Position numbers and translations under genes: made by a program | Assembly (NCBI GenBank): GCA_003490025.1 | Contig: DNJC01000086.1 | Coordinates: 1 to 26,078 of the forward strand | Direction of reading: 5' to 3' | Length of the DNA stretch: 26,078 bases | Source of the DNA: Geobacter sp. | GTDB taxonomy: Bacteria; Desulfobacterota; Desulfuromonadia; Geobacterales; Geobacteraceae | Notes under the pieces: generated by a model | Seen by the model: the letters and a program-made list of their open reading frames with translations, nothing else | What the model was told of the DNA's origin: nothing | Database searches by the model: none | In this document: positions 7,497-15,652 of the stretch, one piece after another | Layout of the letters: each line of letters starts with the position of its first letter | Position numbering within the stretch: position 1 is the first letter of the stretch

Positions 7497-7517
7497 ACCA
7501 GAACCTCAACCTCAATC
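7488..7517 (-). repeat. Hexamer array overlapping the end of the NtrY-like gene
   Basis: On the minus strand five in-register units read GATTGA, GGTTGA, GGTTCT, GGTTTA and GGTTTC. The last two units cover the final Glu and Thr codons and the TAA of the kinase gene, so the array supplies the stop codon. It belongs to the same family as the arrays after lpxC and ubiE but runs antisense to the gene it follows. Confidence 0.7.
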
Positions 7518-7533
7518 TGTTTCTGAGACATCT

Positions 7534-10500
7534 ATGCCGCTGCAGAGAATAAGAGCCTGGATACTGCCGCTTCTGGCAACGATCCTTACCGTCGCAGTCC
7601 TCGGGGCAACGCTCCTGCCGCGCCTGCTCGACCTCGACACCTATAAGCAGGATATCGTGGCCCAGGTGCAGAGCGCCCTGAAGCGCGATCTGCAGTACGA
7701 TACCGGCGAATTCGCCATCAGGCTCACCCCCAGCTTCACCTTCAAGGGGGTCACCATCAAGGAGAAGGACGGCAAGGGCGACTTCATCACGGCCGAAAGA
7801 CTCACCGTCAGGATCGCCATCCTCCCGCTGTTGCACAGGGAGCTGGTCCTGTCGCGCATCCAGCTGGAAAAGCCGGTGCTGACCCTGTGGCGCGACCGCC
7901 AGGGGGTCTTCAACATCGCGGACCTCCTGACGCCGTCGGGGGGGGAGTCCCCCGGGATCAAGGGAGTGGACCTGAAGAAGGGGCAGGTCAAGTTCACCGA
8001 TTTCGCCTTTTCCGATATCCCGCTCGTCACCGAACTCTCCGAGACGGACCTCCACCTGAGCAGGCTCGCGCGCGGCAGGGATTGCGACTTCAAGCTGTCG
8101 GCCAACCTTCAGCAGGGGAAGGGGAAGACCTCGTTTTTTGCCGGCGGGGTGGCGAAGATCCCGGCAGCCGGCAAACCTTGGACCTCGATGGAGATCAACG
8201 GCAGGGTGAAGACCGGCCCCCTCGACGCCGGGCACCTGTGGCCCTACTACAGCCGCTACGTCCCGTTCAAGAGCCTGGCCGGAGCCGTGGAGGTGGAGGG
8301 GCACTTCAAGGGGACCCCGGCCGCATTCAAGACCAAGGGTGAGGTCAAGATCACCCGGCTGAACCTCGATTACCCGCAGGTCTTCCACGCCAGGCTCACC
8401 CCGAGGTCGCTGCAGGGCTCCTGCGAGCTGGAGCTGACCGACCGCGACATCAGCATCGACGGCATCAAGGTCAATCTCGACGGCTTCAAGGTCAACGGGT
8501 CGGTGAAGCTTTCGGACATCCACTCCAAGGACATGCGGATCACGGCGAAGGCGACCAGCAACCGCTTCAACCTGCGCGACTTCCGCCAGTACATCCCGTA
8601 CGGCATCATCGTCGACGACACGTCGCACTTCATCGAGCAGAAGATAGTCGGCGGGATCTATGGCCTGGAACATGGCTCGCTGGACGGCCGGGTAAGCCAG
8701 ATCCTGCACATGGAGCGCGGGCAGAACTACAACGTCCTTTCGATACGGGCCCACGTCGAGGAGGGGATCCTGAACTACGGCTCCGGCATCCCCGTCTTCA
8801 GCAGCATCAAGGGGGATCTGGAACTGGCCGGCAAGGATTTCATCCTCAAGGGGATGAGCGGCAAGTTCGGCTCCTCGCCGCTCACCCTCGAGGGGAAGAT
8901 CACCGACTACCCCCTGGACATGCCGAGCATGTACCCGTTCAGCGCCAAGGTGCAGCCGAAACAGCAGGAGGTGGCGTGGCTCCTCGGCAAGGGGCTCGGC
9001 TCCTTCACCGGCAACGTGGGCCTGAACCTGAAGGGGGAAGGGGGGACGGCGCTCTACAAACTCTCAGGCGACAGCGACCTCACCGGCGCCTCCTACAGCT
9101 TCAGCGACGTGATAGCCAAGCCGGCCTCCCGCCCCAACGCGGTTTCCTTCAGCATGTCCTTCGACAAGCAGCTGTTCCGGATCAACGGGCTCACCTACCA
9201 GATGGCTCCGGTCGCCCTTTCGGCGACGGCGGCGAGTCGCTACGACGGGCCGGTCAGCTTCGACATCAGGACCAACCAGTTCCAGTCCGGCGAGGTCGGC
9301 CAGATGGTTCCGATGGTGAAGAAGTACCATCCCGCCGGGGCGGTGCAGTTGCAGTTGCATGCCGCCGGGCCGGATATGGACCGTCTCGCCTGGAGCGGCA
9401 ATGCGTCGCTCTCAGGGGTTTCCCTCAAGGCTTCGGAGAAGGTGAAGAACCTGACCGGCGTGAACGGCAACGTCCGTTTCGACGGCGAGACCATGGAAAG
9501 CCAGCAGATCGCCGGGAGGGTCGGAAATTCCTTTTTCAGCGGCCACGGCAGCCTGACCGGCTTCAAAACCCCCACTAGCTTCTCCGCCGTCTTTTCCTCC
9601 CCCTCGATCGACCTCTCCGACCTCGGCTTTTCCCAGGGACGGGTCCCGGTCCGGGTCGAAAAGGTGCAGGGGAACCTTTCCTACGGCAAGGAGACCCTCC
9701 AGATCGCCTCGCTCTCCGGCACGCTCGGCAAGAGTGCCCTGCAGATCAAGGGAACCGTCAGGGATCTGCAGCAGCACCCTGCCGCCGATCTCTCCATCGT
9801 CTCCTCGCGCCTCGAGGTCGAGGACCTGTTCCCCCTTTTCGGCGGACCGTCCGGGGAGGGGAAACTGACGCTGAAGGCCCACCTGAACGCCCAGGAAGGG
9901 AGGTTCCGGGAGATCCCGTTCCAGCGCCTGCATTGCAACATACTGCTGGAGGACAAGACGCTGCAATTGCAGCCGTTCGACTTCGCCTCCTTCGAAGGCG
10001 ACATCACCGGGAGGCTCCGGAGCGATTTCAGCCAAAGTCCCACCCGGCACCATCTGGTCTACACGGTGCAGCGGGTCGCCTCGGACCGGCTGCTGCACGC
10101 CATGGGGGTGAAGAAGCAGGAGGTGACCGGCGCCATGTCGCTGCAGGGCGAACTCTCCCTCAGGGGTGAAACGGCGCCTGAGTTCACAAAAAGCGCGAAC
10201 GGGACCGTGAAACTGAAGATAGAGCGCGGGAGCATAAGGAAGTTCTCCACGCTCTCCAAGATCTTCTCGATCCTGAACGTGTCGCAGCTCTTCAAGCTGC
10301 AGCTCCCGGACATGGTTTCCGGAGGGATGCCTTTCAACAAGATCACCGGGGACTTCGCCATCAAGGAGGGGGTAGCCTCGACGCAGAACCTGTTCGTGGA
10401 CAGCAACGCCATGAACATCTCGGCCATCGGCAAGCTGGACATGGTGAAGAACGAACTCGACATGACCATAGGGGTGCAGCCGCTGCAGACGGTGGACAAG

Positions 10501-10719
10501 GTGGTGAGCAAGATCCCCATCGTCGGGTGGATCGTGACCGGCCCGGACCGCTCGCTCATCACGACCTATTTCGAGGCGAAGGGGCGCGTGGAGGACCCGC
10601 AGGTGACGGCCATCCCGTTCAAGTCGCTGGCGAAGGGCGTATTCAACATCTTCAAGAGGGTGTTCGAGCTTCCCGCGCGCCTGATTACCGACACGGGGGA
10701 GGTCATCATCGGGAAGTAA
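7534..10719 (+). CDS. AsmA-family (YhdP/TamB-like) envelope protein
   Basis: 1061 aa. One N-terminal membrane anchor (about 8-30) is followed by the typical AsmA opening, in which a short helical stretch leads into repeated amphipathic beta segments. The rest is a long beta-rich periplasmic region ending in an AsmA C-terminal-type domain (about 830-1040). Known AsmA-like proteins bridge the periplasm and help carry phospholipid to, or assemble proteins in, the outer membrane. No catalytic residues are expected. The gap to the kinase gene is 37 bases, most of it hexamer repeat, and no terminator lies between them, so the two are probably co-transcribed. No strong ribosome site is seen before the ATG. 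Confidence 0.85.
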   Translation: MPLQRIRAWILPLLATILTVAVLGATLLPRLLDLDTYKQDIVAQVQSALKRDLQYDTGEFAIRLTPSFTFKGVTIKEKDGKGDFITAERLTVRIAILPLLHRELVLSRIQLEKPVLTLWRDRQGVFNIADLLTPSGGESPGIKGVDLKKGQVKFTDFAFSDIPLVTELSETDLHLSRLARGRDCDFKLSANLQQGKGKTSFFAGGVAKIPAAGKPWTSMEINGRVKTGPLDAGHLWPYYSRYVPFKSLAGAVEVEGHFKGTPAAFKTKGEVKITRLNLDYPQVFHARLTPRSLQGSCELELTDRDISIDGIKVNLDGFKVNGSVKLSDIHSKDMRITAKATSNRFNLRDFRQYIPYGIIVDDTSHFIEQKIVGGIYGLEHGSLDGRVSQILHMERGQNYNVLSIRAHVEEGILNYGSGIPVFSSIKGDLELAGKDFILKGMSGKFGSSPLTLEGKITDYPLDMPSMYPFSAKVQPKQQEVAWLLGKGLGSFTGNVGLNLKGEGGTALYKLSGDSDLTGASYSFSDVIAKPASRPNAVSFSMSFDKQLFRINGLTYQMAPVALSATAASRYDGPVSFDIRTNQFQSGEVGQMVPMVKKYHPAGAVQLQLHAAGPDMDRLAWSGNASLSGVSLKASEKVKNLTGVNGNVRFDGETMESQQIAGRVGNSFFSGHGSLTGFKTPTSFSAVFSSPSIDLSDLGFSQGRVPVRVEKVQGNLSYGKETLQIASLSGTLGKSALQIKGTVRDLQQHPAADLSIVSSRLEVEDLFPLFGGPSGEGKLTLKAHLNAQEGRFREIPFQRLHCNILLEDKTLQLQPFDFASFEGDITGRLRSDFSQSPTRHHLVYTVQRVASDRLLHAMGVKKQEVTGAMSLQGELSLRGETAPEFTKSANGTVKLKIERGSIRKFSTLSKIFSILNVSQLFKLQLPDMVSGGMPFNKITGDFAIKEGVASTQNLFVDSNAMNISAIGKLDMVKNELDMTIGVQPLQTVDKVVSKIPIVGWIVTGPDRSLITTYFEAKGRVEDPQVTAIPFKSLAKGVFNIFKRVFELPARLITDTGEVIIGK

Positions 10720-10859
10720 CCGCGCCCCATGAGAGCGCGTGCGTTTACAGCAGGTACGCGAATTGTCAACGGCTACCGCACTTTTTTTATTGTAATGCGC
10801 GCAGAGGTTATGCTATTTTGCTCGGCGGATGCTTAAATTTATCCAACACGGAGGAGACT

Positions 10860-11273
10860 GTGAAGAAGACTTTGGTTGTGATGTTGGCAATTGTTGCTGT
10901 AGCAGCGTTCGGCTGCAAGAAGAAAGAAGAAGCACCGAAGGTAGCCGCTCCTGAGGCAGCCGCACCCGCAAGCCAGATGCCCGCAGCGGCTCCCGGCGCC
11001 AATCCCCATGCTGGGCTGAAGCCGCAGGAAGTCCAACCGGGCGCAGGTCACAAGGGTAAAGTCCTGGAGACCATGGACTCCGGCGGGTACACCTACGTGC
11101 AGATCGAAGAGAAAGGCGAGAAGCTGTGGGTTGCAGCTATGCAGACCCAGGTGAAAGTCGGCGATACCGTCGAGTTCCCCGACTCCCCGCCGATGGTCAA
11201 CTTCCAGAGCAAGACTCTGAAGCGCACCTTCGACAAGATCATCTTCGCACCGGGCCTCGCCGTCAACAAGTAG
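10860..11273 (+). CDS. Periplasmic lipoprotein with OB-like (NrfJ-like) domain
   Basis: 137 aa starting at GTG; a GGAGGAG site sits directly upstream, which favours this start over any longer frame. The signal peptide ends in a lipobox, AAFGC, with Cys19 as the lipidated residue. A Lys then Ala/Pro-rich linker (about 20-60) leads to a compact beta domain (about 65-135) containing GKVLETMDSGGYTYVQ. This domain resembles the small OB-fold proteins annotated NrfJ-like in anaerobic respirers; that is recognition by eye. It lies after the AsmA-like gene by 140 bases and ends in its own terminator. Its binding partner, perhaps a metal or cytochrome, is unknown. Confidence 0.8.
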   Translation: MKKTLVVMLAIVAVAAFGCKKKEEAPKVAAPEAAAPASQMPAAAPGANPHAGLKPQEVQPGAGHKGKVLETMDSGGYTYVQIEEKGEKLWVAAMQTQVKVGDTVEFPDSPPMVNFQSKTLKRTFDKIIFAPGLAVNK

Positions 11274-11298
11274 GCTAAACCCAGGAACTAAAATAAAG

Positions 11299-11331
11299 AA
11301 AGGGCATGGTCAGCGACCGCGCCCTTTTTTT
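11299..11331 (+). terminator. Terminator between convergent lipoprotein and radical SAM genes
   Basis: An imperfect stem (GGGC.TGGTC paired with GACC.CGCCC, loop AGC) is followed by a run of seven T residues. An A-rich run on the left side could let it work on the minus strand too. Confidence 0.75.
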
Positions 11332-11351
11332 ATTTGAAATGCCCCTTCTGC

Positions 11352-13070
11352 CTACTTTTTGGTTTTTCTCCGTTTAGCCGATGCGCCCGCCTTCCCCTGT
11401 CCTTGCGGCACCCCGGCGGCAGCCGCCCCTTCCAGCGCGGAGGGATCTTCAGGGGCGAGTTCCAGCGCGCGGCCGAAGTCCCGCCGGGCCGATGCCGGGT
11501 CGCCAAGCTCCAGCGCCAGTTCACCGAGGGCCAGCAACGCAGGGAGATGGCGGGGGACCAGCCGCAAGAGCTCCCGATAGGAACCGACGGCCCCCTTCAG
11601 ATCCCCCAGCCTCGCCTGCAGCCCCGCGTGCAGCAGCACGCCCCACGGGTTCCGAGGCTCCGTCCGTACCATGCCGCGGTAAACGGAAAGCGCCCCCTCC
11701 CAGTCGTCCTCCTGCTCCAGCGCCTCGGCGCAGAGCATCTCCGTCACGAATGAGTACCCGACCAGCTTTCGCTGCGCGTCGAAGCCGGCGCGGCTGAATC
11801 CCTTCATCCCCGCCTTCCCCAGCGCCTTCAATATGGCAAGCCGCGAGCGCTCCACGAACGGGTCGCGCCGCACCAGGAACCCTTCGCCCCGCTCCTCTTC
11901 GAAAAGCTCGGCGGGAACCCCGTGCTCGCGCTGCGCGCGGACCAGAAGCTCCGTTCCCGGGTAATAGACCAGCGGGGAAACCTGCCCGTCCTGCGGCCTG
12001 ATCCTGTCGATGAGCCGGAGGGTCTGCTGCAGGTCGCCCTCCCCCTCCCCCGGAATCCCGGTGATGAGATAGATGGAGAGGTTGATGCCGACCCGCCGCA
12101 CGGCCGCCGCAGCGCGCTCCACGTCGGCAGGAAGGATGCGCTTGCCCAGGGCCTTCAGCATCTCGGGCGAGCCCGACTCGACGCCGAACTGTATGCACTC
12201 GCACCCTGCCCGCTTCATGGCGAGAAGCATCTCCTCGTCCACCGCGTTCACCCGCGACTGGCAGTTCCAGAGGATGTGAAGACGCTCCTCCTGCAGCAGG
12301 CGGCAAATCTCGAGGACCCGCCCCCGGTTCGCCGTGAAGGTGTCGTCGCGAAAGGAGAAGTAGATGAGTCCGTAACACTCCTTGAGCATCCGGATCTCAC
12401 GCACCACCGACTCCGGCGAGCGGAAGCGGACCCCCTTCCCCCAGAATAAGGGGGAGGAGCAAAAAAGGCAGGAGGCCGGGCAGCCGCGCGAGGTGATGAC
12501 GAACTCGAGCTGGCGCCGGAAGTCGACGCCGATGCTCCTCCCCGGGTTCTCTCCCGGCAGCGGCAGGAGATCGAGGTCGGCGATCGGCGCCCGAGCCGGC
12601 CCCTGGAGCGGCTCCCCCTCGATGCCCCGGCAGGCGATGCCGGCGATGCCGGACAGGGCTTTCCCGGCAGCTCTCCCCTCAAGAAGCTCGACCAGCGTCG
12701 CCTCCCCTTCCCCCAGCACCACGACGTCGAGTTCCGGGTGCCGCGAAAGCTGCTCGCGCCAGGTGTGGGTCGCGTGCGGTCCCCCCAGCACCACCAGCGA
12801 TGCGGGATCGAACTCCTTCGCCAGCCGGGCGAGGCGCAGCGCTTCGACCCGGTTGTGGGTGAACTGGGAGATACCCACCACCTCGGGACGGATCTCGGCC
12901 AGCTGCTGCCGCACCCGGTCCCACGACAGGCCGGAGAAGTTGGCCAGCGTCACCTGGTGCCCCTTCTCCCTGAGCACCGCGTCCAGGGTCAGGAGGCCTG
13001 CCGGGAGCAGAGAGGTGAACGGGTCTTTTGCCCCTTCGGGGTGGCACTTGTAGGCGAGGAGAATCTTCAT
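11352..13070 (-). CDS. B12-binding-domain radical SAM protein with C-terminal TPRs
   Basis: 572 aa from the ATG at 13070; a GTG two codons upstream (13076) is possible. An N-terminal Rossmann-like cobalamin-binding-type domain (about 1-130) includes GGPHATH but no clear DxHxxG lower-ligand motif. The radical SAM core carries the CxxxCxxC iron-sulphur motif (C197, C201, C204). The C-terminus holds about three TPR-like repeats (about 430-550) and a Lys/Arg-rich tail. Relatives methylate or rearrange small molecules or tetrapyrroles, and the substrate here is unknown. The start lies only about a dozen bases after the terminator of the upstream nlpC gene, and no good Shine-Dalgarno is seen, so expression may depend on read-through. 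Confidence 0.85.
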   Translation of the reverse strand: MKILLAYKCHPEGAKDPFTSLLPAGLLTLDAVLREKGHQVTLANFSGLSWDRVRQQLAEIRPEVVGISQFTHNRVEALRLARLAKEFDPASLVVLGGPHATHTWREQLSRHPELDVVVLGEGEATLVELLEGRAAGKALSGIAGIACRGIEGEPLQGPARAPIADLDLLPLPGENPGRSIGVDFRRQLEFVITSRGCPASCLFCSSPLFWGKGVRFRSPESVVREIRMLKECYGLIYFSFRDDTFTANRGRVLEICRLLQEERLHILWNCQSRVNAVDEEMLLAMKRAGCECIQFGVESGSPEMLKALGKRILPADVERAAAAVRRVGINLSIYLITGIPGEGEGDLQQTLRLIDRIRPQDGQVSPLVYYPGTELLVRAQREHGVPAELFEEERGEGFLVRRDPFVERSRLAILKALGKAGMKGFSRAGFDAQRKLVGYSFVTEMLCAEALEQEDDWEGALSVYRGMVRTEPRNPWGVLLHAGLQARLGDLKGAVGSYRELLRLVPRHLPALLALGELALELGDPASARRDFGRALELAPEDPSALEGAAAAGVPQGQGKAGASAKRRKTKK

Positions 13071-13081
13071 CTGCACCCATA

Positions 13082-13109
13082 AAAAAATCCGGCCCTGAGG
13101 CCGGATTTC
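13082..13109 (-). terminator. Terminator of the LysM-NlpC gene
   Basis: A perfect 10-bp stem (AAATCCGGCC/GGCCGGATTT) closes a 4-base loop. On the minus strand it ends in a run of T residues that continues almost to the start codon of the radical SAM gene. Confidence 0.85.
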
Positions 13110-13137
13110 GGTAAGCGTTGCGTCAGTCGCTCGGCTG

Positions 13138-14166
13138 CTAGTTGTTCAGGCCGAGAGGGGTCTCTTCCATGACGTCGTCGGAGTTGTCCTCCTCGACGCC
13201 GAGGATCAGGTCGTCGAGCTGGAAGACGTCCGGGTTCACCTTGGCGATCCGCTTGGCGCCGAGGAAACGGGCGCGGTAATAGGAGGTGTTCAGGGAGGAG
13301 ATCACCACCCTGCGATCGCGCGAGGAGGCGTGGATCATCCTGTTGTTGCCCAGGTAGATCCCCACATGCGACGGATAGGAGGCGTAGGTGGCGAAGAAGA
13401 TCAGGTCCCCTTTCTGGAGGTCGCCCGGCGCCACCGCGTTACCCACCTCGAACTGCTCGCGCGCCGTGCGGGGAAGCGCCACCTCGAGGTCGCGGAAAAC
13501 GTGCTGCACGAAGCTGGAGCAGTCGATGCCGGAGCGGGAACTCCCGCCGAAGCGGTAGCGGGTGCCGAGGAAGCCGTAGGCTGATTTCTTCAGCTCCTTC
13601 AGGTTATCCACCTTGCTCACCTTCAGCTCCGTATTCTTGGAGAGGTCCACCTGCTGCTCCGGCTCGAGCGCGGCCAGCTCCTGCAGGCTCTGCTCGTAGT
13701 CCTTCTCGTTGAACAGGTCGCTATGGCGCAGCTGCAACTTCCTGCTCACCTTCACCTTAGGCTCGTCCGGCGCGCTTTCCTTGAGAACCAGCACCTTCCC
13801 GGCCTTGACGCGGCTGCCGCTGAGACCGTTCAGCCGCTTCAACTCCGCGACGGAGACTCCGGTCTTCTTGGCGATGCGGGAAAGCGTCTCGCTCTTTTTA
13901 ACCTTGTACACCGAAGCGGCCGACGCCCCCTGTCCCTTGCTCTCGGCGACGGAGCGGGGCGGAATGACCAGGAGCGTCTTGGGCTTCACCGTGTTGCCGA
14001 CCAGGTTGTTGGCGGCCTTCAGTTCTTCGACGGTGACGTGGTATTTCTTGGCGAGGGAGGTTATGGTTTCGTGCTTTTTAACGCGATGGGTTTTTGCGGC
14101 GAGGGCGAGCGAAGGCAGGGAGAGCATGACGATGCATAGGGTAAATAGCTTGAGCCATTTTATCAT
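13138..14166 (-). CDS. Secreted LysM-NlpC/P60 peptidoglycan endopeptidase
   Basis: 342 aa with a Sec signal peptide (about 1-23, ending ALAA). Two LysM domains (about 25-69 and 85-129) bind peptidoglycan, a charged linker follows, and an NlpC/P60 catalytic domain spans about 190-310. The triad Cys216 (GIDCSSFV), His267 (PSHVGIY) and His279 (MIHASS) is complete. The protein should cut peptide stems of peptidoglycan in the periplasm, as related D,L-endopeptidases do in cell growth or separation. The ATG has a strong AAGGAGG site. The gene has its own near-consensus promoter and terminator. An acidic C-terminal tail (about 318-336) is unexplained. Confidence 0.93.
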   Translation of the reverse strand: MIKWLKLFTLCIVMLSLPSLALAAKTHRVKKHETITSLAKKYHVTVEELKAANNLVGNTVKPKTLLVIPPRSVAESKGQGASAASVYKVKKSETLSRIAKKTGVSVAELKRLNGLSGSRVKAGKVLVLKESAPDEPKVKVSRKLQLRHSDLFNEKDYEQSLQELAALEPEQQVDLSKNTELKVSKVDNLKELKKSAYGFLGTRYRFGGSSRSGIDCSSFVQHVFRDLEVALPRTAREQFEVGNAVAPGDLQKGDLIFFATYASYPSHVGIYLGNNRMIHASSRDRRVVISSLNTSYYRARFLGAKRIAKVNPDVFQLDDLILGVEEDNSDDVMEETPLGLNN

Positions 14167-14209
14167 GAGTCCTCCTTCATTGTTTTAGAAAAAAAAGCAG
14201 GTGCATCAA

Positions 14210-14238
14210 TTTATATAACAAAACTTGGCCCCTGTCAA
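14210..14238 (-). promoter_or_regulatory. Near-consensus sigma-70 promoter of the LysM-NlpC gene
   Basis: On the minus strand TTGACA (14238-14233), 17 bases, TATAAA (14215-14210). The -35 is perfect, the -10 matches 5/6 and the spacing is optimal. It lies about 45 bases upstream of the ATG. This is the strongest sigma-70 promoter seen in the window. Confidence 0.85.
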
Positions 14239-14256
14239 CTTTAATGATGCCTTTTC

Positions 14257-14279
14257 ATGGTATCTCTATAAAATACCAT
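14257..14279. promoter_or_regulatory. Inverted repeat between cdaA and the nlpC promoter
   Basis: ATGGTAT, 9 bases and ATACCAT form a perfect dyad, 19 bases upstream of the -35 of the nlpC promoter and 16 bases after the cdaA stop. It could be an activator operator for nlpC or a weak cdaA transcript end hairpin. There is no T-run, so the operator reading is slightly preferred. Confidence 0.4.
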
Positions 14280-14294
14280 TGTTAAAATGAAGGG

Positions 14295-15464
14295 TTACGG
14301 TCGTTTCGACGCCGGCCTGTTCGCCTTGCGTTCGACCGTCACGCGTACCATGGAACGCTCCATGTTGACCACGGACACGCCGGGAGGGAGCTTGATCAGA
14401 TCCTTGCTAATCTGGATGTTGTTGCTCCCCTCTTTGGCCTTGGAAAGATCGAGATCCACCACGATGTCGAGACGCTTGGGGGAGGCGACCAGGTTTGAGA
14501 ACGACTTCAGTTGGAGGTCTATCTCGTCCGGGTTGCTGCGGACCAGGGTGAGCGTCTCCGGGAGGTTGTGGAAGGTGACCGGCGCGGTCACGTTGAGTAG
14601 CTCCCCCTGCCTGAAGGTGATCAGGAGCCAGCTCACCACGACCACGGCGAATATGGCGACCTTGGGCCAGAGGTTCGCGAAGAGCCTCGACCTGACGCTC
14701 ACCCTCTGGGCCTCGCGCGAGAGCGGCTGCAACAGGGAGGTGAGACGCTCGTGCAGCTGCGCCTGGGTCCTCATCACCTGTAGTTCCCCGTCCAGGGAAA
14801 GGGAGACCTCGCCCCGCTCCTCCGAGACGACGACGATGACGGCGTCGGAGCGCTCCGAAAGGCCGAGGCCGGCGCGGTGCCTGGTCCCGAGGTGCTGCGG
14901 CACGTCTGCGCTCACCGAGAGCGGTAGATGGCAGGAGGCGAGCGCCACCCTGCCGTCCTTCACCAATACCGCTCCGTCGTGCAGCGGGGACGACGGCATG
15001 AAGATGCTGCTGAGAAGCGGCCCGCTCAGCATCGAGTCGAGCGGGACGCCGTGCAGGATGAGATCGTCCAGCCGTTCCTCGCGCTGGAAGACCACCAGGG
15101 CGCCGACGCGCAGGGAGGCGAGCGAGAAAACGGTCGCGGAAAGGTCCAGGAGGTCGAGGCGGACGGCGCTCTCCTCCCGGTCGAAGAGGTTCCGAAGCAG
15201 GCTCAGCCGGTAGAGCGCCTGCCGTATCTCGGCCTGAAACACCACGATCAGCAGCACCAGCAGCACCGTTCCCAGTTGCTGAAGTATCCAGCTGGTCATG
15301 AAGAGGCCGAGGGTCTTGGTTATGAAGTAGATGGCGCCGAGGAAAAGGAGCCCCATCACGACCTGGAGCGCCTTCGAGTTCTTGAACCAGCTGTAGAGCT
15401 GGTACACCAGGAAGGTCATGATGAGGATATCGGCTATGTCCTGGGGCCGGATTTGCGGGAACAA
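14295..15464 (-). CDS. cdaA: Membrane diadenylate cyclase CdaA fused to a YbbR (CdaR-like) domain
   Basis: 389 aa from a TTG at 15464, chosen because a perfect AGGAGG lies 6 bases before it. Longer in-frame starts (ATG 15500, TTG 15521) lack ribosome sites. Three N-terminal transmembrane helices (about 10-27, 33-49, 53-78) precede a DAC domain with both active-site motifs, DGA (163-165) and RHR (195-197), so it should make c-di-AMP from two ATP. A fourth transmembrane segment (about 268-284) then leads to a YbbR-like beta domain (about 286-380). In Firmicutes, CdaA and its YbbR regulator CdaR are separate neighbouring genes, usually with glmM. Here one chain carries both and no glmM is seen. 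The membrane topology places the YbbR part outside the cytoplasm. Confidence 0.9.
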   Translation of the reverse strand: MFPQIRPQDIADILIMTFLVYQLYSWFKNSKALQVVMGLLFLGAIYFITKTLGLFMTSWILQQLGTVLLVLLIVVFQAEIRQALYRLSLLRNLFDREESAVRLDLLDLSATVFSLASLRVGALVVFQREERLDDLILHGVPLDSMLSGPLLSSIFMPSSPLHDGAVLVKDGRVALASCHLPLSVSADVPQHLGTRHRAGLGLSERSDAVIVVVSEERGEVSLSLDGELQVMRTQAQLHERLTSLLQPLSREAQRVSVRSRLFANLWPKVAIFAVVVVSWLLITFRQGELLNVTAPVTFHNLPETLTLVRSNPDEIDLQLKSFSNLVASPKRLDIVVDLDLSKAKEGSNNIQISKDLIKLPPGVSVVNMERSMVRVTVERKANRPASKRP

Positions 15465-15625
15465 CGGCAGCCTCCTCGGGGAGATGGAGCAGGTAGTCAT
15501 GAAGCGCGGCTTATGCGGCAAAAAGGCGACCGGCCGCTTTTTACTGGCAAGGTGCGGCGCTTTATGCTAAAAATCATCCCTTGCACGCGGCTCCGGCCGC
15601 GGCAAAGAGGTTAGAATTTATAGCA

Positions 15626-15639
15626 TTTCATGCATGAAA
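15626..15639. promoter_or_regulatory. 14-bp perfect palindrome upstream of ubiE
   Basis: TTTCATGCATGAAA reads the same on both strands and ends 13 bases before the ubiE ATG, just ahead of its ribosome site. It lies in the 188-base divergent cdaA-ubiE spacer. It could be an operator for a dimeric regulator. No confident promoter for either gene was found in this spacer. Confidence 0.35.
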
Positions 15640-15652
15640 AAGGTAGGAAAAT

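Noticed and set aside
10802..10825. Sigma-54 site before the lipoprotein gene
   Set aside because: A GG and a GC are present but separated by 12 rather than 10 bases, and there is no TGGCAC-like context.
15510..15546. Terminator-like hairpin near the cdaA/ubiE spacer
   Set aside because: The stem is only five pairs with a large loop, and it lies where no transcript is expected to end.
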